From Paenibacillus sp. TCA20 (lineage in GTDB: Bacteria; Bacillota; Bacilli; Paenibacillales; Paenibacillaceae), in assembly GCF_000732325.1 (NCBI RefSeq), contig NZ_BBIW01000003.1:310001-374000 (forward strand): a DNA stretch of 64,000 nucleotides, written 5' to 3'. The notes under the pieces are model-generated. The model did no database searches. It saw only the letters and a list, made by a program, of their open reading frames with translations, and was not told where the DNA came from. Shown piece by piece: positions 6,943 through 15,973 of this stretch. The first letter of the stretch is position 1; each line of letters opens with the position of its first letter. Position numbers and translations under genes: made by a program.

Positions 6943-8358
6943 ATGCTTAAAACAAAAATAATCTGTACGATGGGGCCGGCATGCGACTCCATTGAGCTGT
7001 TAAAGCAAATGATTCAGCAAGGAATGACCGTGGCGCGTTTGAACATGGCACATGGCGAACCAGATGACCATGTTCAGCGGATGAAGAGAGTACGGCAGGC
7101 AGCAGAGGAAATGAACACATTTGTACCGATTATGATTGATATCAAAGGACCTGAGATTCGTATCGGAAAATTAAAAGAAGCCTCTGTCCAGCTCATGACG
7201 GGGGAAGAACTCATATTAACTACAGAAGAAATACTCGGTGACACCAAACGTATCAGTGTGAATTATGCCGAGATGAATCTCGTCGTTAAACCAGGTAACA
7301 TCGTACTCATTGATGACGGATTGATAGGACTTGAAGTGATGGAGGTTACTGGACCGGATATACACTGCAAAATCCTGAATGGTGGAGTACTAAAGCCTAG
7401 AAAAGGTGTGAATCTTCCGGGAATTAAAACGACACTGCCAGGGGTAACCGAGCGAGATAAAAAGCATATAGCTTTTGGGCTCGAGAACAATGTGGAGATG
7501 ATTGCCGCGTCCTTTGTGCGCAAAGGAGCAGATATCGAAGAGATCCGATCAATTCTTAAACAAAACAAGGCAGAGCATGTCCAGATTTATGCCAAAATCG
7601 AGAATCAAGAGGGCGTGGATCGGATCAATGAGATTATTGAAGCGTCGGACGGGATTATGGTGGCTCGAGGTGATTTGGGAGTCGAGGTGCCGATTGAGGA
7701 TGTTCCGATGGTTCAGATCGAGCTTATCCAAAAATGCAATCTGGCAGGGAAGCCTGTCATTGTGGCTACACATATGCTGGATTCCATGCAGGTGAATCCT
7801 CGCCCAACCCGTGCTGAAGTCAGCGATGTATCAAATGCAGTTCTGCAGGGAGCCGACGTCGTGATGCTGTCGGGAGAATCAGCAGCCGGGAAGTACCCGG
7901 TGGAATCTGTGAGGACGATGGCTGCTGTAGCTAAGAAGGCTGAATCACTTATTGATTATAGAAGTGAATTCTTTAAGAAAAGAGAGCTGCATGCAACTAA
8001 AATTACCGAGGTTATCAGTCAAAGTGCAGTAAGTGCATCACTTGAGCTGGGAGCAAAGGTAATTATTACATCTACAGGCAGCGGGTTTACTGCGAGAATG
8101 ATATCGAAGTATCGTCCGAAGGCTCCTATCCTGGCAATCACATCCAACCCTGAGGTGCTGCCTAAATTATGCTTGTACTCAGGCGTTTTTCCGTACTTGG
8201 GTGAGAAGGTGACAACAACAGACGAGATGTTTGAATCGGTGACACGAAACGCAGCGATGAAGGGGTTTGTGGAGCCAGGGGATACGGTAGTGTTGTCCGC
8301 AGGTGTGCCGATCGGAAGATCGGGAACGACAAATTTGATCAAAATTGTTGAGGTATGA
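6943..8358 (+). CDS. pyk: pyruvate kinase, short form
   Basis: Converts phosphoenolpyruvate and ADP to pyruvate and ATP. The 471-residue protein contains the active-site signature IYAKIENQEGV, the VARGDLGVE loop, TRAEVSDVSNAV and MLSGESAAGKYP, and it ends at GTTNLIKI, the usual end of the core enzyme. The approx. 110-residue C-terminal PEP-utilising-type domain of the Bacillus main enzyme (about 585 residues) is absent. The N-terminus reads CTMGPAC and RLNMAHG where the classical enzyme has CTIGPAS and R(M/L)NFSHG, so it is a divergent isozyme, possibly a second pyruvate kinase of this genome. GAGGAG lies before the ATG. The stop codon overlaps the repeat array that follows. Confidence 0.93.
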   Translation: MLKTKIICTMGPACDSIELLKQMIQQGMTVARLNMAHGEPDDHVQRMKRVRQAAEEMNTFVPIMIDIKGPEIRIGKLKEASVQLMTGEELILTTEEILGDTKRISVNYAEMNLVVKPGNIVLIDDGLIGLEVMEVTGPDIHCKILNGGVLKPRKGVNLPGIKTTLPGVTERDKKHIAFGLENNVEMIAASFVRKGADIEEIRSILKQNKAEHVQIYAKIENQEGVDRINEIIEASDGIMVARGDLGVEVPIEDVPMVQIELIQKCNLAGKPVIVATHMLDSMQVNPRPTRAEVSDVSNAVLQGADVVMLSGESAAGKYPVESVRTMAAVAKKAESLIDYRSEFFKKRELHATKITEVISQSAVSASLELGAKVIITSTGSGFTARMISKYRPKAPILAITSNPEVLPKLCLYSGVFPYLGEKVTTTDEMFESVTRNAAMKGFVEPGDTVVLSAGVPIGRSGTTNLIKIVEV

Positions 8359-8532
8359 TGAATTCATATCCCATGTATTAAGGGATCTGAATTCATCAAA
8401 ATGGAATTCATATCCCCTGTAATGAGGGATATGGATTCATCAAAATGGAATTCATATCCCATGTAATGAGGTATCTGGATTCATCAAATGGGATTTGTAT
8501 GCCTTTTACAGAGGACATATGGATTCATCAAA
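8357..8532. repeat. four tandem 44-46-bp hairpin repeats
   Basis: Units at 8355-8400, 8401-8444, 8445-8488 and 8489-8532 each end in GGATTCATCAAA or a near variant. The first three also share AATTCATATCCC. Each unit is an inverted repeat: in unit 1, GATGAATTCATATCCC pairs with GGGATCTGAATTCATC over 16 bp with one mismatch. The fourth is the most diverged. The array begins within the pyk stop codon and ends 33 nt before the DUF421 start, so it fills the intergenic space. It has no spacers and is not a CRISPR array. The first hairpin may end or protect the pyk transcript. Confidence 0.85.
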
Positions 8533-8564
8533 ATACAAACCATCCATTAGGGAGGCGAACAAAT

Positions 8565-9428
8565 ATGCCTGATTGGCTGGAGGTTTCGATCAGAACATTG
8601 GCATCGGTAACCGTCCTGTTCCTGATCACCAAAATATTAGGTAAACGTCAGATTTCCCAATTATCACTATTTGAATATATTACAGGTATTACACTCGGAA
8701 ACTTGGTCGGTTATATCTCGCTTGACGTTGATAATACATGGTACTTAGGGTTTGTAGCTTTGTTTGTATGGGTTGCCGTATCTACAGTAGCTGAGTATGC
8801 CACGATGAAGAGTAAAAAATTAAGGGATATCGTAGACGGCAAAGCAACGGTGTTGGTTGAGAAAGGGGCTTTGCTTGCAGACAATTTGAAAAAAGAACGT
8901 CTCACGGTGGATGAATTTCTAGAACAGCTGCGTAAAAAAGATGTGTTCAGGGTAGCTGATGTGGAGTTCGCAGTGATGGAGCAGAGCGGAGAAATTAACG
9001 TGCTGCTCAAAAAAGAGCATCAACCTCTTACTGCCGATCTGTTAGGCTATCAGCTGTCTTCCGAGCAAGAGCCAAAAACCATTATCATCGACGGACATAT
9101 TTTACCTGATTCGTTATCCTCTTCGGGACATAATGAAGATTGGGTTCATAAAGAGCTCCGCAGACTGGATCTGCCGCTGAAAGAGGTATTTATAGGACAG
9201 GTAGACAGTCAAGGAGAGCTTACCGTACAGACAGGAAAGGACTCTTTGCCTAAACCGACGACCTCGAAGCCAAACGATCAGATTGCAGAGCTGGTCAAGC
9301 GAATGCAGGATGATTTAATCATGCGAAGACAGTTATCGGTTTATGAGAAAGACAAGCTGGAATACCAGCAAGCATTAGATCAACTGAACAATGCAATGCA
9401 TGCTTATAAATCTCCACACAAGCCGTAA
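8565..9428 (+). CDS. DUF421 membrane protein, YetF family
   Basis: A 287-residue integral membrane protein. Three hydrophobic segments in the first 90 residues are followed by the conserved cytoplasmic DUF421 part (KILGKRQISQLSLFEYITGITLGN, KSKKLRDIVDGKATVLVEKG and TVDEFLEQLRKKDVFRVADVEFAV). The C-terminal 120 residues are charged. Family members are common in spore formers, and their biochemical role is unknown. The ATG at 8565 follows AGGGAGGCG and begins MPDWLEVSIRTL. An upstream in-frame ATG at 8445 lies in the repeat array and is rejected. A terminator follows the stop. Confidence 0.85.
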   Translation: MPDWLEVSIRTLASVTVLFLITKILGKRQISQLSLFEYITGITLGNLVGYISLDVDNTWYLGFVALFVWVAVSTVAEYATMKSKKLRDIVDGKATVLVEKGALLADNLKKERLTVDEFLEQLRKKDVFRVADVEFAVMEQSGEINVLLKKEHQPLTADLLGYQLSSEQEPKTIIIDGHILPDSLSSSGHNEDWVHKELRRLDLPLKEVFIGQVDSQGELTVQTGKDSLPKPTTSKPNDQIAELVKRMQDDLIMRRQLSVYEKDKLEYQQALDQLNNAMHAYKSPHKP

Positions 9429-9452
9429 CATTATTTAATGTGCGGCTTTTTG
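9420..9452 (+). terminator. terminator after the DUF421 gene
   Basis: AAGCCGTAACATT pairs with AATGTGCGGCTT around an ATTT loop and is followed by a T-rich tail. The left arm overlaps the final codons. Confidence 0.8.
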
Positions 9453-9550
9453 CTTTTCCTATGGAGTCACTTTACATATTCTTACTTTAAAGGATAACAT
9501 AGAGGGACTGGAAGGTGTTATTCTTTACAATTTTAAAAAGGAGAAACAAA

Positions 9551-10435
9551 TTGCATATTTCAGAAGGGTCTCTGCTTAGAAGCTTAGAAGCACACTATGA
9601 GCTCGAAGAAGTCAAAGGGCTTGTTCCTATATCTACTGGGCGTACATCTGATGCCCGCCTTTTAGAAACCGCACAAGGACAACAATTCGTTATAAGACGA
9701 CTAAGAAGTAAACATCAAGCGACCTGCGAATTTGAAATATCTCATAGAACTGCAGCGAATCAGATTAGTCCATACATGCTTCCTGGTCGAAATGAAAATG
9801 GATATATAGAGGTTCAAGGCAGTATATACAATCTTCAGCAATATTTAAAGCCGGATAAGGTCTCTGTTCAGGACAAGTTCCTGCAAATGGGCAATGCTAT
9901 GGGCATCCTGCATACCGTATTGAGGTATACGACAATTCAAGAGCAAGAAGACCGATTTTCTCTGGAATGCAGCTGGAATACTGCAACGGTATCTCACAAT
10001 ATATCTGATAATTTAAAGACGTCTCTTGAACAATATGTAACCGCTTGTCTTGAGACGCAGCAACGAAGAGAAGAAATTATTCATGCCGATCTTGGCATCT
10101 GGAATGTTATTTTTCATTCATCATCGGTGTATATTATTGATTTTGGAGAAGTGAGAACAGGTGATTATCATTTTGATGCAGCTGCACTATTAACTTCGTC
10201 AATCAGTAAGGCATGGACAGATCAACAGGCTGCTAGTTCTATTTCAGATTTTAAAAAAGGTTATGAACAGAGCGGTGTAAAACTGGAACAAAGCTTGCTT
10301 CTCGAAAATATGATCCTGTGGTTGGTAAGGGGAGCAGCAGCCGTTCTTGCGGAGTACGGCGAAACAGAACAAACGACGAATTACGTTAATCAAATGATGG
10401 CAGACATAACGAAATATAAACGATTATTGGGCTGA
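9551..10435 (+). CDS. aminoglycoside-phosphotransferase/choline-kinase-fold protein
   Basis: A 294-residue soluble protein of the APH-like kinase fold. The catalytic loop HADLGIWNVIF (HxDxxxxN pattern) and the metal-binding IDFGE are both present, around residues 180-205. The N-lobe carries FVIRRLRSK, likely containing the ATP-site residue. Such proteins phosphorylate small molecules such as aminoglycosides, homoserine, choline or sugars. The substrate is not evident. TTG at 9551 is preferred because AAGGAG lies 7 nt upstream. A GTG at 9515 has a poorer site. The ROK kinase gene follows within 25 nt, so the two may form an operon. Confidence 0.8.
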   Translation: MHISEGSLLRSLEAHYELEEVKGLVPISTGRTSDARLLETAQGQQFVIRRLRSKHQATCEFEISHRTAANQISPYMLPGRNENGYIEVQGSIYNLQQYLKPDKVSVQDKFLQMGNAMGILHTVLRYTTIQEQEDRFSLECSWNTATVSHNISDNLKTSLEQYVTACLETQQRREEIIHADLGIWNVIFHSSSVYIIDFGEVRTGDYHFDAAALLTSSISKAWTDQQAASSISDFKKGYEQSGVKLEQSLLLENMILWLVRGAAAVLAEYGETEQTTNYVNQMMADITKYKRLLG

Positions 10436-10459
10436 ATGCGAGGAAGGGAGAGGACGGTT

Positions 10460-11386
10460 ATGCTTCAGGCTGCAGTGGGACTGGATATTGGAGGAACGAA
10501 TATAAAGGCCGGGCTTGTACGAGAGGATGGAGTCATTCTGTACGATATGATGGCTCCGACAAATGCAGAGAAGGGCAAGGATCAGCTGCTTGACTCCATT
10601 GCCGAAGCGGCTGCAAGCTGCATGGAGCAGGCCCGGAATTATACAAATATCGAAGTAACAGGAATCGGAATGGGAACAGCAGGGTTCATCACGTTAGACG
10701 GGGCCATCGGTAGTGCAACAGCGAATTTGCCAGATTGGAAAGGAACTCCGTTAAGAGCGGAAATGGAGCGAAGACTCCACCTCCCTGCACAGCTGGAGAA
10801 TGATGTGAACGTACTCGCCATTGGAGAAATGTGGCAGGGCGCAGGCAGAGGTTTGACTGATTTTTTATGTGTTAGTCTCGGAACGGGTGTAGGCGGCAGT
10901 ATCATAACAAACGGCCATACCTATCGGGGAAGAAGTGGATACGCAGGTGCCTTCGGACATCAGATTATCCATAGGGGTGGTAATCCCTGTACATGTGGAT
11001 CGAAAGGCTGCTGGGAGCAGTATGCTTCAGTTACAGCCCTAAAAAGACAGGCATTGGCAGCGGGACAGCCTGCTTGGGCTGATGATCCCAGACAATTGTT
11101 TGCCCAAGCTGAGGTGGGAAATGAAACTGCAAAAATCCTTATCCACGATTATGCCGAGTTCATCGCCATCGGTCTAACAAATCTCATTCATCTCTATAAT
11201 CCACCCGCTATTATTATCGGCGGTGCGATTTCAGAACAGGGGGATGCCTTGCTCCGCCCGGTACGCAAACATATAGAGAGGTACACGATGGATGGATTTG
11301 CGGATCATCCGCCGCTTCCGATCCTGCCCGCCATATTAGGAAATAGAGCTGGGATTATAGGAGCAGCCAAGCTGATCCTTACATAG
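10460..11386 (+). CDS. ROK-family sugar kinase, probable glucokinase
   Basis: Phosphorylates glucose or a related hexose with ATP in the cytoplasm. The 308-residue protein begins with phosphate-binding GLDIGGTNIKAG, has the catalytic ENDVNV region (Asp), the GTGVGG loop, and the zinc-binding CTCGSKGCWEQY signature of ROK kinases. The absence of an N-terminal HTH separates it from ROK repressors. Family members with this form are usually glucokinases, but fructokinase or N-acetylsugar kinase is possible. ATG at 10460 is chosen because GGGAGAGG is upstream. An in-frame ATG at 10436 immediately follows the previous stop and lacks a ribosome site. Confidence 0.87.
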   Translation: MLQAAVGLDIGGTNIKAGLVREDGVILYDMMAPTNAEKGKDQLLDSIAEAAASCMEQARNYTNIEVTGIGMGTAGFITLDGAIGSATANLPDWKGTPLRAEMERRLHLPAQLENDVNVLAIGEMWQGAGRGLTDFLCVSLGTGVGGSIITNGHTYRGRSGYAGAFGHQIIHRGGNPCTCGSKGCWEQYASVTALKRQALAAGQPAWADDPRQLFAQAEVGNETAKILIHDYAEFIAIGLTNLIHLYNPPAIIIGGAISEQGDALLRPVRKHIERYTMDGFADHPPLPILPAILGNRAGIIGAAKLILT

Positions 11387-11407
11387 CTTAGCTGCTCAGT
11401 AACAAGC

Positions 11408-11827
11408 TTAGTGATAGATCTTGGAGGTCATAATTTTACCTTGTTTATCATGGATAATGACTCTCATATCTTTACCTGACGCGATTTTCTGGGCCGCATC
11501 CTCTGCTTCATTTTTTAAGTGATACGTATCCTCTGGTTTGTCTTTGCCTTCTTTTTTGATCGCCCAGCCATCTTCGTAGGGTACAACATGAAGATTCTGG
11601 TGATCACCGGATGAATGAACGGGTCTGTCTTTGCCGCCGCCAGAGCTGTTCTTTCCTTCAGGATGATTCTCATCCCATTCCTTGGCTTGAGCGGTAGCGA
11701 TGGCAATCGCCCGGCCTTCCTCATATCCGTCTTCAAGTAAAGCATTGGCAATTTCCACTGCTTTCTCACGGATTCTGGGGTCAAGATTTTTCATGGATGG
11801 AGGGTAGTCGTTTTTGCTCCATGGCAT
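11408..11827 (-). CDS. DUF2188 domain protein
   Basis: A 139-residue soluble protein, convergent with the ROK kinase. The N-terminal half contains ALLEDGYEEGRAIAIATAQAKEW, similar to small stress proteins of the YdaT/ChaB-like type. A Gly/Ser-rich linker follows. The C-terminal half (HVVPYEDGWAIKKEGKD, then AEDAAQKIASGKD) is a DUF2188 domain. Its function is not established. It has a good ribosome site (AAGGGAGAG) before the ATG. The stop is 22 nt from the end of the convergent kinase gene, with no clear terminator between them. Confidence 0.75.
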   Translation of the reverse strand: MPWSKNDYPPSMKNLDPRIREKAVEIANALLEDGYEEGRAIAIATAQAKEWDENHPEGKNSSGGGKDRPVHSSGDHQNLHVVPYEDGWAIKKEGKDKPEDTYHLKNEAEDAAQKIASGKDMRVIIHDKQGKIMTSKIYH

Positions 11828-11909
11828 AATGGTTCTCTCCCTTCACTAGATATCTCCTATCTATTTACCCGATAACAAATTGACAAAAACATGAGGAGGG
11901 GAATCGATC

Positions 11910-12707
11910 ATGCTGCTTCAACTGGCTCTGCCGTTTATATTTACGATGATCATTCACGCTGCAGACAGCCTGTCTTATGCGCTGAGGCTAGGCGGATTAA
12001 GAACGAAGCGGATCACGATTGCTTTGTCTTTATCTGGCATGCTGCTCCTTGTCTCAAGATCTTCGAATATGGCACAAGGGCCGCTGCTTGGCTCAATGGT
12101 GGATAAGGCGAATGGCGTAGACAGCAGTATGCTGCAAACTCAGCTTCACTTAATATTAGGAGCGGCAGCAGTGGGGACGGTCATTGCCATTCTCATGTTT
12201 CCAACCATGGTAAGATGGTCCTCAAGGCTGGTGGTTCATTTGGAGAAGTCAGGATCCATTCCTGGAATGTTTGCTTCTTTATGCTCCATGAATAAGATGA
12301 AAAATGCACTCCACTACATTTCTTGGCCTAGGTTCTCCATGCTTCAGACGTGCTTCGGTGGGAATCTGCCGAGAAGGCTGATGGTCCTCAACATGTCGGT
12401 GACGGCTATTTATACGGTTGGCGTTCTTGCCACTTTATATGCAGCCTATCTAAACCCCGAACAGGCGATGGCTGCTTCACAATCTTCGGGCTTAATTAAC
12501 GGTATGGCAACGATTCTGCTGACTCTGCTAATCGACCCGCGAATCGCCCTTCTAAGTGATCGATCACTTAGGGGAGAGATTCGTTTGGAGCAGATGAACC
12601 GGGTATATGGCTGCATGCTGATGTCACGTCTTGCCGGCACGCTGCTAGCCCAGCTGCTTCTAGTACCCTTCGCTCTGTGGATTAGTCTTGTAGTGGGCTG
12701 GATTTAG
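11910..12707 (+). CDS. amj: lipid II flippase, Amj family (DUF2837)
   Basis: A 265-residue polytopic membrane protein. It matches the Amj (YdaH) family of Firmicutes: LALPFIFTMIIHAADSLSYALRLGG at the N-terminus, then SRSSNMAQGPLLGSMVD and repeated hydrophobic segments. In Bacillus subtilis, Amj provides an alternative to MurJ for flipping lipid II across the membrane. Length agrees with the family (about 270). The start has GAGGAGGGG seven bases upstream. It stands alone between divergent and convergent neighbours. B. subtilis amj is induced by envelope stress, but no such promoter was verified here. Confidence 0.85.
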   Translation: MLLQLALPFIFTMIIHAADSLSYALRLGGLRTKRITIALSLSGMLLLVSRSSNMAQGPLLGSMVDKANGVDSSMLQTQLHLILGAAAVGTVIAILMFPTMVRWSSRLVVHLEKSGSIPGMFASLCSMNKMKNALHYISWPRFSMLQTCFGGNLPRRLMVLNMSVTAIYTVGVLATLYAAYLNPEQAMAASQSSGLINGMATILLTLLIDPRIALLSDRSLRGEIRLEQMNRVYGCMLMSRLAGTLLAQLLLVPFALWISLVVGWI

Positions 12708-12782
12708 TTAGTGCAGGACATTTAACTAGTCCAGAGCTGCTAGACTCAGCATTAGTATCCTAACATCAATTTCAACGGCAAA

Positions 12783-12831
12783 AAAACGCAGGGCTTTTCA
12801 GCTCCTGCGTTTCTAATGCTCCTGCGTTTCT
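12783..12831 (-). terminator. terminator of msrAB, with a duplicated arm
   Basis: On the minus strand AAACGCAGG and CCTGCGTTT enclose an 11-nt loop and are followed by a T-run, which suits the end of msrAB. On the plus strand the arm GCTCCTGCGTTTCT (12801-12814) is repeated exactly at 12818-12831. This gives two alternative partners for the same opposite arm. Confidence 0.75.
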
Positions 12832-12851
12832 ATTGAATGAGGCTAATATGC

Positions 12852-13823
12852 TCAGCTGTTCTCTTTCTCAAATAAATGGACGTACTCAGCGTAGCCTTCT
12901 TTCTCTAGATCCTCTTTTGGAACGAATCTTAGTGCTGCAGAATTGATGCAGTATCTAAGGCCGTTCTCGCCAGGACCATCGTCAAATACATGACCCAGAT
13001 GAGAATCAGCTTCACGGCTTCTAACCTCGGTACGAATCATGAAATGAGACAAGTCGGTCTTTTCTTTAATACTGTAGTCCCGAAGGGGTCTCGTAAAGCT
13101 GGGCCAGCCGCAGCCTGCATCGTATTTGTCACGTGAGCTGAACAGAGGTTCTCCGGATACAATATCCACATAGATTCCCTCTCCTTCATGATCCCAGAAT
13201 TCATTCTGGAAAGGAGGCTCAGTCCCATTATTCTGAGTGACATTGTATTGCATCGGGCTCAGCTGCTCTTTCAGCTGTTCCTTGCTCATAGGCCGGGACC
13301 AATGGTTTTCGATGAAATCCACACGTCCTGAGCCTTTGCTATAACGTTTGTAATGAGCTGGATTTTTCTTATGATAGTCCTGGTGGTGCTCTTCTGCTTC
13401 ATAGAATGTCTGAGCAGGCAGAATAGGCGTAAAGATTGGTTTATCAAATCTGCCACTTGCTTCAAGCGCTTGTTTGGATACTTCCGCCTTCACCTTCTGC
13501 TCTTCCGTATGATAAAAGATGGCAGTTTGGTATGAAGTCCCGCGGTCATGAAATTGTCCTCCGGCATCGGTCGGATCAATCTGCTGCCAGAACAAGGCTA
13601 ACAGCTTCTCATAAGGGAATACTTTCGGATCATAAGTGATCTGAACAGCCTCCACATGACCTGTCGTTTCAGAGCATACCTCTTCATAGGTCGGATTCTC
13701 CGTATGTCCTCCGGTATAGCCTGATCTTACCTTCAAAATGCCGGGAAGATCTTCAAAGGGTGAGACCATGCACCAGAAGCACCCTCCCGCAAATGTAGCC
13801 TTTTCTGTAAATAGTGGTTCCAT
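12852..13823 (-). CDS. msrAB: bifunctional methionine sulfoxide reductase MsrA-MsrB
   Basis: Repairs oxidised methionine, reducing the S form (MsrA) and the R form (MsrB). In 323 residues the MsrA domain comes first, with catalytic GGCFWC near residue 14, then [21 protein letters not shown]. The MsrB domain follows with [25 protein letters not shown] and catalytic Cys in [11 protein letters not shown]. The zinc-binding CxxC pairs of zinc-type MsrB are missing, as in some fused enzymes. The start at 13823 ([11 protein letters not shown]) has GGAGTG upstream. An earlier in-frame ATG at 13862 adds an unrelated 13 residues. Confidence 0.93.
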   Translation of the reverse strand: MEPLFTEKATFAGGCFWCMVSPFEDLPGILKVRSGYTGGHTENPTYEEVCSETTGHVEAVQITYDPKVFPYEKLLALFWQQIDPTDAGGQFHDRGTSYQTAIFYHTEEQKVKAEVSKQALEASGRFDKPIFTPILPAQTFYEAEEHHQDYHKKNPAHYKRYSKGSGRVDFIENHWSRPMSKEQLKEQLSPMQYNVTQNNGTEPPFQNEFWDHEGEGIYVDIVSGEPLFSSRDKYDAGCGWPSFTRPLRDYSIKEKTDLSHFMIRTEVRSREADSHLGHVFDDGPGENGLRYCINSAALRFVPKEDLEKEGYAEYVHLFEKENS

Positions 13824-13915
13824 CCTATATTCACTCCATTCGATGAAGAATAATGAGATCAACTTGTCCTTGAAGTATTATATCTTAAAAAACCGATATT
13901 ATACAAATGAAGAGG

Positions 13916-14539
13916 TTATCTCGGTCCTTCTATTTGCTTTAACCTTATTTTGTACGCGGCAAACGCGCTGGCGAGCATAATAACATAAACCAGAGCTATA
14001 CCTGCAGTTTGCAGCGGGTGCTCAAACAGGTTCCCTCCTGCATAAGCATACAGCGCAATACTGGGGATTTTGCCAACAGAGGTTGCCAGCAGATAGCTCC
14101 AGAAGGGCAATGAGGCCGTTCCAGCGTAAATGTTAACTCCCATCTGCGGGATGACAGGCAGCATTCTTGCAATAAGAATCGTACTGAACGTATGCTGGCT
14201 GAACAGGGCAGAGAGCTTTGAAATAACGGGAATTCGCTCCAAGTATAACCGACCTTTCTCCTGAAACAACCATCTGAACATCATGTACACCGCGATAGAG
14301 GCAATCGTAGTCCCCAGCCACGTAACGATACCACCCATAACAGCACCGAAGGAGTAACCCAGCAGCCCGATCACAAGCTTATAAGGGAGCACGGGAAACA
14401 GAGCGAATAAGGTGGCAATCAGCGTTAAGTTGAAGTAATTTGCATGCTCCTGTGCCCAAGCCATGACTTCATTGCGATATAATAGAAGAAATATTAGTGC
14501 TGGCAGATAAAGCAGTGTAAGGAGAAGCCATTTTTTCAT
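13916..14539 (-). CDS. TVP38/TMEM64-family (VTT domain) membrane protein
   Basis: A 207-residue polytopic membrane protein with the VTT/DedA-like core: FPVLPYKLVIGLLGYSFGAVMGG, a long cytoplasmic helix with an RWLFQEKGRLYLERIPV segment, then ARMLPVIPQMGVNIYAG and GKIPSIALYAYAGG. These conserved Gly/Pro/Arg motifs mark the family, whose relatives act in lipid or phospholipid translocation. The specific role here is unknown. It reads on the minus strand, 92 nt upstream of msrAB. GAGGATGATAAC precedes the ATG. Confidence 0.85.
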   Translation of the reverse strand: MKKWLLLTLLYLPALIFLLLYRNEVMAWAQEHANYFNLTLIATLFALFPVLPYKLVIGLLGYSFGAVMGGIVTWLGTTIASIAVYMMFRWLFQEKGRLYLERIPVISKLSALFSQHTFSTILIARMLPVIPQMGVNIYAGTASLPFWSYLLATSVGKIPSIALYAYAGGNLFEHPLQTAGIALVYVIMLASAFAAYKIRLKQIEGPR

Positions 14540-14692
14540 GTTATCATCCTCGATGAATTCGTCATTCTTTCATTATACCGGATGCGTGCGAGACTTACAT
14601 AAGGAAGCCTGCGTGCACTTTGCTAGTTGGGCCGGCCCTTGTTACACTAGAGCAGGTGATTAAGAAGGAGACAGGAGGAAGTTAAGAATCAG

Positions 14693-15634
14693 ATGAGAAC
14701 AACACATCGAAAAAGAATTGCGATCGCAGGACTGGGTGACATCGCAAATAAAGTATATCTGCCGCTGCTTACGGCTCATCCTGAGGTGGAAGTTGCCGGG
14801 GTAATGAATCGATCGTTGTCCAAAGTGGAGGAGATTACCTCACTATATCGGCTTGAGCGGGGAACAACCAAACTGGACGAGCTGCTCGACTGGAAGCCGG
14901 ATGCCGTATTTGTACATACCTCAACAGAAGCTCACCATGAGATCGTTATGGCCTGTATCGAACGGGGAATTGCGGTATACGTAGATAAGCCCTTGTCCTA
15001 TAATCTTAAGGAATCCATAGAAATGGCGGCTTTTGCCGAATCCATGGGTGTACTCCTTGCTGTCGGATTCAATCGCAGGTTTGCTCCACTATACCGTGAG
15101 GCACGAGATTGGATCAGTCAATCCGGAGAGATTGAGAGCATCGTCTGCCATAAGCATCGGATGAAGCTGGACAGCCGCTCCAGCCGTGTTACCGTCTATG
15201 ATGATCTCATTCATATGATAGATACTCTGTTATGGCTTAGCGGTGAGGATCACGAGCTCATATCGCATCAGCTGAAGACGAACGATCAGGGAGCGCTGCT
15301 CCAGGCTTCAGGCAGTATTGTGACAGGAAATAAAGGAGTGGGCTCGTTTGGCATGGTGCGTTTTGCAGGGGCGGACACCGAAACGATAGAGCTTCATGGA
15401 GCTGGCAGAACAGCATCAGTTCACCAGATGGAAACACTGCAGCTTCATGCAGCAGGTGCACCGGGGATCATCCGAACACCGGGAAGCTGGGAAACAATCC
15501 TCACTCGCAGAGGATTTACGGGCTGCGTACAGCATTTCCTGGGCTTTCTCGGCAAAGATCCGGAAGGCTGTGAGCTTCATGCCGGCCGAGTGCTTGCAAG
15601 TCATGAGCTGTGTGAAGAGCTTCTGATGCCGTAA
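14693..15634 (+). CDS. Gfo/Idh/MocA-family oxidoreductase
   Basis: A 313-residue NAD(P)-dependent oxidoreductase. It has a Rossmann dinucleotide site (IAIAGLGDIANKVYLPLL, residues about 9-26), the VHTSTEAHHEI segment and a VDKP motif in place of the usual EKP. The C-terminal domain is the typical alpha/beta dimerisation and substrate fold. Substrates in this family are sugars, inositols or related polyols. The GLGDIANK variant resembles YdgJ/virulence-factor-like members, and the substrate is not known. AGGAGG lies about 14 nt upstream of the ATG, slightly far. The gene has its own promoter region and is not part of the operon at 16.9 kb. Confidence 0.85.
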   Translation: MRTTHRKRIAIAGLGDIANKVYLPLLTAHPEVEVAGVMNRSLSKVEEITSLYRLERGTTKLDELLDWKPDAVFVHTSTEAHHEIVMACIERGIAVYVDKPLSYNLKESIEMAAFAESMGVLLAVGFNRRFAPLYREARDWISQSGEIESIVCHKHRMKLDSRSSRVTVYDDLIHMIDTLLWLSGEDHELISHQLKTNDQGALLQASGSIVTGNKGVGSFGMVRFAGADTETIELHGAGRTASVHQMETLQLHAAGAPGIIRTPGSWETILTRRGFTGCVQHFLGFLGKDPEGCELHAGRVLASHELCEELLMP

Positions 15635-15673
15635 TACTTAATGATAGATCATATAAGACAGGAGAAATGAGCC

Positions 15674-15973
15674 TTGAATAAAAAAGAAATGGAAGAACAA
15701 ATCATTGAGAGCTACAGACAGGATGAGGATATGATGATTCTTGTCTTCGCCCAGTGGTGTGTCAACAATGAACAGAACCCTGAGGAGCTGTATCGTAAAG
15801 CATATCCTGACCAAAAGAACAACGAACGACTTCAGCATGTGTTAAATCTCGTCGTTCCTAAGGAAGAAGCAGGTGACATTGCAGACGATACACTCCTTGG
15901 TGTTCTCTCATTATACGGTAATGATGATCTTGCGATGGTTGTAGCTGAGGTTATCCAGCAGCGCAAGCGTTAG
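15674..15973 (+). CDS. small acidic protein, unknown
   Basis: A 99-residue soluble protein with many charged residues, initiated at TTG 15674 with AGGAG nine bases upstream. It begins MNKKEMEEQIIESYRQ and is largely alpha-helical by composition. It has no signal peptide, membrane segment or motif that I recognise. It follows the oxidoreductase by 39 nt and may be co-transcribed with it. Its last four bases overlap the end of the convergent AraC gene. Confidence 0.7.
   Translation: MNKKEMEEQIIESYRQDEDMMILVFAQWCVNNEQNPEELYRKAYPDQKNNERLQHVLNLVVPKEEAGDIADDTLLGVLSLYGNDDLAMVVAEVIQQRKR

Noticed and set aside
8355..8532. The 44-bp array considered as a CRISPR array
   Set aside because: There are no unique spacers between repeats. 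The units follow one another directly and are themselves the hairpins. No cas gene is present.
8445..8564. N-terminal extension of the DUF421 protein from an upstream ATG
   Set aside because: It would translate through repeat units with no ribosome site. The ATG at 8565 has AGGGAGGCG and the expected first membrane segment.
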